A DNA stretch of 53,413 bases from Tannerella forsythia (GTDB lineage: Bacteria > Bacteroidota > Bacteroidia > Bacteroidales > Tannerellaceae): contig NZ_RQYN01000017.1 of assembly GCF_003860135.1 (NCBI RefSeq), positions 1 through 53,413 of the forward strand, in the 5' to 3' direction. Position numbers and translations under genes: made by a program. This document shows positions 35,724-42,488 of this stretch, piece after piece. Numbering within the stretch: position 1 is the stretch's first letter; each line of letters starts with the position of its first letter. The notes under the pieces are model-generated. The model was not told the origin of the DNA and searched no databases. It saw only the letters and a list, made by a program, of their open reading frames with translations.

Positions 35724-36530
35724 TCAGAAGTCGAGCACGAAGAGTGGTGAAGGCGTCATGCGTTTGAGCGTATTCAGATGTACGTCTTTCCCTACCCGTA
35801 TCCCTTCCGCCGCAAGACGCAAATCGACTGTTTTATAGGCCAGGTCCGGGTGGTTGTTTTCGCGGCTCAGGTGGCAAAGCCAGATGTTTTTTAAAGCCGG
35901 CGTATAATGAGTGGCCAGAAATTCGGCCGTCTGACGATTACTCAGATGCCCTGTCGGACTAGCCACCCGTTCCTTAAGAAACTCCGGATAATTTCCATAG
36001 CGCAGCATTTCTTCGTCGTAATTGGCCTCCAAGACCAGATGATTAGCCATGCCTACATATTTGCTGATCGTATCTGTAATATGCCCTACGTCGGTCGCAA
36101 TCGTCAAGCGATGATTGCCGTAAGTAATCAGATAACCGACGTTATCGCTGCTGTCGTGCGGAACTTCGAAAGCTTCAATCCGGAAGTCACGGATCATGAA
36201 CGGCACTTCTTTCTCGATCACACGGCGCGAGCGAAGCAACACTTCCTCCACATACCGGCTACGGGCAATGCCCTCATGCACGGCTTCGGTGGCATAGACG
36301 GGGATGTGACAGCGTTCGCCCAGACAACCGATCGTCTTGATATGGTCGGCATGGTCGTGCGTGACGAGTACTCCCATGATCTTTTCAAATTCCACGCCCC
36401 GTTCTTTGAGCACTTTTTTGATGGTTCGGATGCCGATGCCGGCATCGATCAGGATACCGTAATCGGATGTACCCACATAATAACAGTTTCCGCTGCTCCC
36501 GCTGGCCAGGCTCAAAAAAAATAGCTTCAT
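35724..36530 (-). CDS. YycJ/WalJ-like metallo-beta-lactamase-fold hydrolase
   Basis: A 268-residue cytoplasmic metallo-hydrolase. It begins LFFLSLASGSSGNCYYVG, contains the metal-binding VTHDHADH near residue 60, and carries later motifs GHLSNRQTAEFL and CHLSRENNHPDLA typical of the YycJ/WalJ group. WalJ proteins in other bacteria are proposed DNA-processing exonucleases; the function here is inferred only. The frame opens at 36548, but the ATG at 36530 gives the family N-terminus (MKLFFLSLASGS). Confidence 0.9.
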   Translation of the reverse strand: MKLFFLSLASGSSGNCYYVGTSDYGILIDAGIGIRTIKKVLKERGVEFEKIMGVLVTHDHADHIKTIGCLGERCHIPVYATEAVHEGIARSRYVEEVLLRSRRVIEKEVPFMIRDFRIEAFEVPHDSSDNVGYLITYGNHRLTIATDVGHITDTISKYVGMANHLVLEANYDEEMLRYGNYPEFLKERVASPTGHLSNRQTAEFLATHYTPALKNIWLCHLSRENNHPDLAYKTVDLRLAAEGIRVGKDVHLNTLKRMTPSPLFVLDF

Positions 36531-36582
36531 CTTTTCTCTTCCCGACACAGATATTTACATCTGCATCCCATTTTTTTGGCCG

Positions 36583-36590
36583 CAAAAGTA
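36583..36590 (-). promoter_or_regulatory. Putative -7 box for the YycJ-like gene
   Basis: The minus strand reads TACTTTTG (TAnnTTTG), 52 bases before the start codon. A TTCG stands about 19 bases upstream in place of TTTG. Confidence 0.45.
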
Positions 36591-36724
36591 CGTATTATTT
36601 CCCGACGTGCGAAATCTCCGCTTCCTCATGTACCACTCGTAACGAAGCGTGTCCATTGACTTTCAGTGAGGTTTTTCACCGCATGAGACCGTCGTTTTTT
36701 TTCGTCGATGATCTGTCGGCCACA

Positions 36725-36756
36725 TTTGGAAGATCGGAAAATTGCCTGTATTTTTG
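36725..36756 (+). promoter_or_regulatory. Promoter of the DUF3943 gene
   Basis: TTTG at 36725-36728, 20 bases, then TATTTTTG at 36749-36756: an exact -33/-7 pair. The start codon follows 30 bases later. Confidence 0.75.
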
Positions 36757-36786
36757 TTTATGTTTTTTTTTGATTGACGAAAAGAA

Positions 36787-38274
36787 ATGAAACGACTTCT
36801 ATGCATGCTAACAGCATGTTTATGCTTCATGGAGCCTCAGGTAAAAGCGATCGGAATATCAAAGGATTCACTGCCTGCATCCGAGATTTCCGCACCGGAT
36901 ACGATTCCGCTTGTCAGACGAAGGCCGGTTCTGGCAGCCGGCGAAGTGTTCGGGCTGAATATGCTGGTGTGGGGATTCAACCATTTTATCATGAACGAAG
37001 ACTTTGCACGGATTAACGCGCGCTCCATCAAAACGAATCTTAGCACCCTGCCGGTTTGGGATACCGATCAGTTTTCGACCAACCTGATCGCGCATCCCTA
37101 TCACGGATCGCTCTATTTTAACTCCGCCCGATCGAACGGGATGGGATTCTGGGAGTCCGTTCCGTTTACCTTCGGAGGAAGCCTGATGTGGGAATATTTC
37201 ATGGAGAACGAGCTGCCATCGGTTAACGATTTGTTTTGCACCACACTGGGCGGAATAGAACTGGGCGAGATCACGTTTCGGCTCTCCGATTTGATTCTTG
37301 ACAGTCGCCTTTCGGGCTTTCCGCGTGTAGTGAGTGAGGTGGTGGGAGGACTCGCTTCGCCTATGCGGGCTTTCAACCGCTTGCTTTCGGGCGAGGCATG
37401 GCGCATACGGCCTTACCGGGGAAATCTCTTCACGCCTGTCGACGTCGATCTGAGTCTCTACACCGGCATGCGCTTTCTTTCCGAAGAGGAGCGTTCGCGA
37501 TACGGAGAACTTAGCATGAACCTCGGGCTGCTTCTTGCTTATGGCGAACTCTTCGATGACGATTACTATTCGCCTTACGAATATTTCCGCTTCCATGCCT
37601 CGTTCGATTTGTTCTCGCATCAGCCGATTCTTACGCAGGTGAATGCCATCGCGGCTGTCTGGGGTAAACAGGTCTGGCGATCGGGGCCACGTTCGTTATC
37701 GGCCGGAGTATTTCAGCATTTCGATTACTACAATTCGCAGATTAAAGCTCGCGACGGACGGCTCGTTGCCCCGTACCGGATCGCCGAGGCCGCGACGCTC
37801 GGAGGAGGACTGATCTATCAGAAAAAAGCCTTACCGGACCATTATTTCGATCTCCGACATGAGTTCTACCTGAACGGTATCGCTCTCGGAGCTAGTCTGA
37901 CCGACTATTTCTTCGTCGATAATCGCGATTACAATCTCGGAAGCGGTTACAGCGTGAAAACGTATACCGGACTGACGTTTAAAAAGCGTATCGAGCTGAT
38001 GATAAACATGGAACACTACCATATTTATACGTGGAAAGGATACGATCCGGAGCTGGACTTATCGACGGTCAACGTGCGAGACGTCAACGTGCAGGGCGAT
38101 GCCGGGCACGCTCGACTCGGCGTCTTCTCGCTGAAACTGTCGTACTACTCCTCTCAGAAGTGGAACGTCAGCCTCTCGAACAGTTACTATTCGCGCCGGA
38201 CGCACTACAAATATCGCGAGGATGTGGAATTTGCCACGTCCGACGCTTTACTGACAGTGGGTTATACGTTCTAA
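36787..38274 (+). CDS. DUF3943 outer-membrane protein
   Basis: A 495-residue exported protein of the DUF3943 family, unknown function. A signal peptide (about 22 residues, ending near VKA) is followed by a segment with ILAAGEVFGLNMLVWGFNHFIM-like sequence and the characteristic NLIAHPYHGSLYFNSARSNGMGFWESVPFTFGGSLMWEYF region. The C-terminal half is a series of amphipathic strands ending in Phe (DALLTVGYTF), so it is probably a barrel in the outer membrane. It is a single-gene unit. Confidence 0.88.
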   Translation: MKRLLCMLTACLCFMEPQVKAIGISKDSLPASEISAPDTIPLVRRRPVLAAGEVFGLNMLVWGFNHFIMNEDFARINARSIKTNLSTLPVWDTDQFSTNLIAHPYHGSLYFNSARSNGMGFWESVPFTFGGSLMWEYFMENELPSVNDLFCTTLGGIELGEITFRLSDLILDSRLSGFPRVVSEVVGGLASPMRAFNRLLSGEAWRIRPYRGNLFTPVDVDLSLYTGMRFLSEEERSRYGELSMNLGLLLAYGELFDDDYYSPYEYFRFHASFDLFSHQPILTQVNAIAAVWGKQVWRSGPRSLSAGVFQHFDYYNSQIKARDGRLVAPYRIAEAATLGGGLIYQKKALPDHYFDLRHEFYLNGIALGASLTDYFFVDNRDYNLGSGYSVKTYTGLTFKKRIELMINMEHYHIYTWKGYDPELDLSTVNVRDVNVQGDAGHARLGVFSLKLSYYSSQKWNVSLSNSYYSRRTHYKYREDVEFATSDALLTVGYTF

Positions 38275-38331
38275 CCTCCGCCTACGCGGAAATCGTCGTT
38301 TAAAGAAAAGTGAGGTATCACGGTGTGAAAC

Positions 38332-39009
38332 CTATGCCGTGTCATCCAACCACTTCCAGGCGACACGATCGAGCGATACAGATGCTTCTTCCGGTGTCGG
38401 GCTTTCGGCCAGCCGGGACAGTGCCTCCATCAGCGTTAAACCGATGGTGTCCTCAAGAGAGGGGAGTAATGTTTCGATCACCCGGCGTTTCCATGCCGTG
38501 TCGGATTGCGCCGGCGCCAAGACAGCGACCAGATGTGTTTCCACTTCGGTTTGATGCGCTGACAGTAAGACGAGCATGTTTTGAACGATCGGACAGTCTT
38601 CGTACCGAAACCATTGGAGTAGACGAGGCCAAAGAGGAGCCAGTTCGTCGTTCGAAAGGCCGGTCAGTTGCTCCACAGCGGCATAATCCCGCCCATGCTT
38701 GGGTAACAGGCGATACGAGGGAAACGTGTCCGGCTGCCCCAGATCTATCACGACACGGCCGTTCTGGCTGATCCTTCCGGGCATGTGATGGCGGTCGACC
38801 TCAACGGTCCGATCGTTCTCCCGGTCGAAAAATACGAAAGAGATATCGGGATCGGAAGTTTTCTCGTCAGGCTTCATCCGAACAGTCTGATACCGGGCAT
38901 TCACTATGCGACCGTCGCCGTAGACAAGCCGATAACCTCGTTTCGGATGCTGATGCACATAGTGATACAGCACCTTCATTGCATCGGACGGTGTTTCGTG
39001 GGGGGGCAT
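38332..39009 (-). CDS. DUF5071-containing hypothetical protein
   Basis: About 225 residues. The C-terminal part (from about residue 105) fits the DUF5071 family: LLPKHGRDYAAVEQLTGLSNDELAPLWPRLLQWFRYEDCPIVQNM, a HEAT-like fold often seen among immunity-type proteins. The N-terminal part (LYHYVHQHPKRGYRLVYGDGRIVNARY and a strand-rich stretch) is not recognised. The frame is open to 39063, which would overlap the upstream gene by 52 bases; the ATG at 39009 leaves a 2-base gap and is preferred. Co-transcribed with the SH3-like gene. No toxin partner is visible. Confidence 0.72.
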   Translation of the reverse strand: MPPHETPSDAMKVLYHYVHQHPKRGYRLVYGDGRIVNARYQTVRMKPDEKTSDPDISFVFFDRENDRTVEVDRHHMPGRISQNGRVVIDLGQPDTFPSYRLLPKHGRDYAAVEQLTGLSNDELAPLWPRLLQWFRYEDCPIVQNMLVLLSAHQTEVETHLVAVLAPAQSDTAWKRRVIETLLPSLEDTIGLTLMEALSRLAESPTPEEASVSLDRVAWKWLDDTA

Positions 39010-39011
39010 CG

Positions 39012-39602
39012 TTACGGACACGTCGTGAGCGGATTCCAGCACAGCCATTCGTTTTGTACCCACCCGACGAAGGCTTTTCCCTCGGGCGAAACGTATTTGA
39101 CTTTAGACCATCCGACGCGGACGTCGACAAACGTGACCTGCTCCTCCTGCTCAATCGTAAATGCCACCGGACTGTTCGTGTCGGGACGGGTATAGAAGGT
39201 CAGTTGCGCGTTCTCTCCATAGTTGCGCGTGTCGTTGGCCAGCAGCGATCCGTGAATCCACGCCTCTTTTCCGTCCAACACAATCATTTCTTCTTCGGCC
39301 GTCAACTCTTCGATTTGGGGAGCGATACGAAACCAACCGTTCCACGATTCAAGCACTTCTACGCCATACGCTTTGAAATCTTCTTCCTCGAAGCGGATCG
39401 TTTGAATCACCTCTCCGCCCGGTATGCGGCGTATGTTCGTGCCACTGCTGTCGGGGTCGGCAATATAAGCAAAAATACGCATCTCGTTTGTCGGGTTGGT
39501 GTTTTTGTATGTTGCCTTGAACTTTTGGGCGGTGGTCAACTGTGCCGTCGCCCATAAGGTGGTCGTCAACAGGACAGCTGTCATAAAAATAAAGCGGTTC
39601 AT
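39012..39602 (-). CDS. Exported SH3-like domain protein
   Basis: A 196-residue protein with a signal peptide (MNRFIFMTAVLLTTTLWATAQ). The C-terminal part contains SH3-like strands (AQLTFYTRPDTNSPVAFTIE, VTFVDVRVGWSKVKYVSPEGKAFVGWVQNEWLC), similar to bacterial SH3b domains that bind cell wall or peptides. No catalytic motif is present. First gene of a pair with the DUF5071 protein. Confidence 0.75.
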   Translation of the reverse strand: MNRFIFMTAVLLTTTLWATAQLTTAQKFKATYKNTNPTNEMRIFAYIADPDSSGTNIRRIPGGEVIQTIRFEEEDFKAYGVEVLESWNGWFRIAPQIEELTAEEEMIVLDGKEAWIHGSLLANDTRNYGENAQLTFYTRPDTNSPVAFTIEQEEQVTFVDVRVGWSKVKYVSPEGKAFVGWVQNEWLCWNPLTTCP

Positions 39603-39637
39603 TATTCTACGTTTTAATATATTTTGTTTTTCTAATA

Positions 39638-39645
39638 CAAAAATA
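39638..39645 (-). promoter_or_regulatory. Putative -7 box for the SH3-like/DUF5071 pair
   Basis: The minus strand reads TATTTTTG (TAnnTTTG). ATTG on the minus strand (39665-39668) lies 19 bases upstream in place of the TTTG element. The start codon is 35 bases downstream. Confidence 0.55.
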
Positions 39646-39764
39646 CATCGAATTTTGATAACTGCAATAAAACAGAAAGGCGGTGTATGATGTACTCTTC
39701 AAGAGAGGTGTTTCTTTTAGCTTTGCTTTCGCCGTCGTAAAGGGCAAAAATCGAGTAGTCGGTG

Positions 39765-39970
39765 TTCAAATAGCATTTTTTGCCCCGTTGTTGCACAACA
39801 ATGACCCTTAAACAGCATTTTTTGCCTCGTTGTTGTACAACAATGACCTTCAAACAGCATTTTTTGCCCCGTTGTTGTACAACAATGACCTTCAAACAGC
39901 ATTTTTGCCCCGTTGTTGCACAACAATGACCCTTAAACAGCATTTTTTGCTCCGTTGTTGTACAACAATG
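39765..39970. repeat. 42-base tandem repeat with central palindrome
   Basis: CGTTGTTG recurs at 39786, 39828, 39870, 39911 and 39953, a 42-base period with one 41-base unit (one T fewer). A partial unit precedes them from 39765. Each unit contains TTGTTGTACAACAA (three perfect 14-base palindromes; units 1 and 4 read TTGTTGCACAACAA), then ATGACC(T/C)TTAAACAGC or ATGACCTTCAAACAGC, a run of 5-7 T, and GCCCCG or similar. There are no unique spacers, so it is not CRISPR. Minus-strand frames through it only reproduce the repeat as a 14-residue peptide repeat. The remainder of the gap 39646-40068 shows no other gene. Confidence 0.93.
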
Positions 39971-40068
39971 GCATGAAACGGAGCTTTCTGTCGCACTCCC
40001 GGCTGATTTCCGTTTTACAAAAAGTCTCTGTTGAGGAATTTAGGCTTAAATCTTTTCCATATTTTCTC

Positions 40069-40076
40069 TATCTTTG
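40069..40076 (+). promoter_or_regulatory. Putative -7 box for the 72-residue membrane protein
   Basis: TATCTTTG, an exact TAnnTTTG, 35 bases before the start codon at 40112. Confidence 0.5.
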
Positions 40077-40111
40077 TCGCGTTATAGATTCAATAATTTA
40101 AATCATACATC

Positions 40112-40330
40112 ATGAATAACAGGCGAATATTTCTTATTACAGGCATTACGGTTATTTCAGTTATCGTTTACTATTTTGTGAATAAACTCTTTTTATCCAT
40201 GAACTTTATTCATGAGCTTCAATTCAGTAATACGGCAGCTTATGTACTAAGTACGATGACAACCGTTATTATCGGTATTATTTTGGGAAGATTAATTCTT
40301 TTCGTACTGAAGAAAAAAGATTGTGTTTAA
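40112..40330 (+). CDS. Small two-helix membrane protein, unknown
   Basis: I do not recognise this 72-residue protein. Two hydrophobic helices are visible, at about 8-25 (FLITGITVISVIVYYFV) and 43-66 (AYVLSTMTTVIIGIILGRLILFVL), with a lysine-rich C-terminus (KKKDCV) likely on the cytoplasmic side. It has its own -7 box and a sensible start, so it is probably real, although small size leaves doubt. AT content is above that of its neighbours. Confidence 0.6.
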   Translation: MNNRRIFLITGITVISVIVYYFVNKLFLSMNFIHELQFSNTAAYVLSTMTTVIIGIILGRLILFVLKKKDCV

Positions 40331-40517
40331 TTTCAGCAGATGTATCATTCGCTACATTCTTACAGCAATAACCACATCACTTTTTACGGTCGTTGGCTCT
40401 TTATTTTGGAAAGGACGCTATGTCTTGTTCCATTATCCAACATGTAAAAACGGCACGTTATCCAATCACACATAGCAAACAAGGTAAAACCATGTCGAAT
40501 AGCAGGCTTGAAAAAGT

Positions 40518-40549
40518 TTTGTTTTTGCTATCGACTTGCCTTATCTTTG
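40518..40549 (+). promoter_or_regulatory. Promoter of the MsbA-like ABC transporter gene
   Basis: TTTG at 40518-40521, 20 bases, then TATCTTTG at 40542-40549: an exact -33/-7 pair. It overlaps the upstream extension of the open frame, which shows that the true start is the ATG at 40569. Confidence 0.75.
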
Positions 40550-40568
40550 TCGTCATAAACGATATGGA

Positions 40569-42416
40569 ATGAAGGATTTTTTTCGTGTACTCAAGCGATT
40601 CGTACCGCCGTATAAGCGATATATGGTACTTAACATTGTGTTTAACGTACTTTCGGCCATTCTGAATGTATTCTCTTTCGCATTGATTATCCCGATTCTG
40701 AAAATCCTCTTTAAGATGGACGACCGTATCTATTCGTTCATGGAGTGGACTTTCCGCCCTTCGTCGTGGGAGTCGTGGAAGACATTACCCGAAGCGGCGC
40801 AAAACAACTTTTACTGGTATGTCAACCGACTGATCGAAGTTTACGGCAGCTCGTCCGCGCTCATCATGCTGGGAGTCGCACTCATCGTGATGACGTTGCT
40901 TAAGGTACTGGCCATGTACATGGCATTTTACACCATGATCCCCATCCGTACGGGAGTGGTGCGCGACGTACGAAATCAGATCAATCAGAAAATTACGGAG
41001 CTACCGCTCGGCTTCTTTTCCGAAGAACGCAAGGGCGATATCATCGCCCGTGTATCGGGTGATGTGAACGAAATAGAGACCTCGATCATGAGTTCGCTCG
41101 ATATGCTGTTCAAAAACCCGATTCTGATTCTGATCTACCTCTCGGCCATGCTGATCATCAGCTGGCAGCTCACGGCATTTGTCTTTATCCTGCTGCCTGT
41201 TGCGGGCTATGTGATGGGACAGGTCGGGAAAAAGCTGAAAAAGAAATCCTTGCTCGGCCAGTCGCAATGGGGCGCGTTGATGAGTCAGATCGAAGAAACG
41301 CTCAGCGGATTACGCATCATCAAGGCGTTTAATGCGGAGAAAAAAATACAGCGACGCTTCGAGGCACAAAACGAAACGTATCGACGCACGACGAACCGGA
41401 TCTATCGCCGTCAACAACTGGCCCATCCGATGAGCGAGTTTCTCGGTACAGCCACGATCGTCGTGATTCTTTGGTACGGAGGAACTCTGATTCTCGGCAA
41501 CAACAGTCCCATCGATGCGCCTACCTTTATTTATTATTTAGTGATTTTTTACAGCATTATCAATCCCGCCAAAGACCTGAGCAAATCGGCTTACGCCATA
41601 CAGAAAGGGCTTGCCTCGGTAGAACGCGTCGACAAGATACTGAAAGCGGAATCGAATATCGTCTCGCCGGCCGTAACGAAACCGGTCACCCTCAACGATG
41701 CCATCGAATATCGCGATGTCTGGTTTCGATACCAGCACGATTGGGTATTGAAAGGAATCAATCTGCGGATCGAGAAAGGCAAAACGATCGCTCTCGTGGG
41801 ACAGTCGGGATCAGGCAAGAGTACGCTCGTCGATTTGCTGCCCCGCTTTTACGACGTCGATCAGGGAGCCATTACCATCGACGGAACCGATATTCGAGAG
41901 GCTTCACTCGTCGATCTGCGCGGATTGATGGGTAACGTGAATCAGGAGGCGATTCTGTTCAACGACAGTTTCTTTAACAACATCGCCTTCGGGGTGGAAT
42001 CGGCTACCCGCGAAGAGGTGGAAGAAGCGGCACGGATCGCCAATGCGCACGACTTTATCATGGCTTCGGAAGAAGGGTACGAAACGAACATCGGCGACCG
42101 TGGCGGAAAACTTTCCGGCGGACAACGGCAGCGCATCAGCATCGCACGTGCGATTCTGAAAAATCCGCCGGTGCTGATTCTCGACGAAGCGACCTCGGCG
42201 CTCGACACGGAATCAGAAAGGCTGGTGCAGGAAGCGCTCGAAAACCTGATGCGTAACCGTACGACCATCGTAATCGCTCATCGCTTGTCGACCATCCGTA
42301 AAGCCGACGAGATCTGCGTAATGCACGAAGGAGCGATCGTCGAACGAGGGCGGCATGACGAACTGATTGCCACGGACGGCTATTATAAAAGGCTTTGCGA
42401 TATGCAAAAATTCTGA
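40569..42416 (+). CDS. ABC exporter, MsbA/lipid-type half-transporter
   Basis: A 615-residue fusion of a six-helix membrane domain (residues 1-335) and an ATPase domain. ATPase motifs: Walker A GQSGSGKST at about 411-419, Q-loop NVNQEAILF, signature LSGGQRQR at about 515-522, Walker B LILDEATSALD, and H-loop IAHRLST. This is the MsbA/MDR layout; it works as a homodimer that flips lipids, lipid A core or drugs across the inner membrane. The promoter at 40518-40549 fixes the start MKDFFRVLKRF; the upstream extension in the same frame is not translated. GH95 follows 72 bases later and may or may not be co-transcribed. Confidence 0.94.
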   Translation: MKDFFRVLKRFVPPYKRYMVLNIVFNVLSAILNVFSFALIIPILKILFKMDDRIYSFMEWTFRPSSWESWKTLPEAAQNNFYWYVNRLIEVYGSSSALIMLGVALIVMTLLKVLAMYMAFYTMIPIRTGVVRDVRNQINQKITELPLGFFSEERKGDIIARVSGDVNEIETSIMSSLDMLFKNPILILIYLSAMLIISWQLTAFVFILLPVAGYVMGQVGKKLKKKSLLGQSQWGALMSQIEETLSGLRIIKAFNAEKKIQRRFEAQNETYRRTTNRIYRRQQLAHPMSEFLGTATIVVILWYGGTLILGNNSPIDAPTFIYYLVIFYSIINPAKDLSKSAYAIQKGLASVERVDKILKAESNIVSPAVTKPVTLNDAIEYRDVWFRYQHDWVLKGINLRIEKGKTIALVGQSGSGKSTLVDLLPRFYDVDQGAITIDGTDIREASLVDLRGLMGNVNQEAILFNDSFFNNIAFGVESATREEVEEAARIANAHDFIMASEEGYETNIGDRGGKLSGGQRQRISIARAILKNPPVLILDEATSALDTESERLVQEALENLMRNRTTIVIAHRLSTIRKADEICVMHEGAIVERGRHDELIATDGYYKRLCDMQKF

Positions 42417-42488
42417 GCCGAAGAGGCCTTCCGGAAGCCATTCTTTTTCGGAACATGAAAACAATATAAACCATTTCATAAAGATAAC

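Noticed and set aside
36868-37620. 250-codon minus-strand frame inside the DUF3943 gene
   Set aside because: Shadow frame; no promoter, signal or domain.
39632-39943. 103-codon minus-strand frame with a 14-residue repeat
   Set aside because: It is the translation of the 42-base tandem repeat; a 41-base unit shifts the phase, and the second frame gives another repeat peptide, so neither shows coding constraint.
39765-39970. CRISPR array
   Set aside because: The whole 42-base unit repeats without unique spacers, and no cas gene is present.
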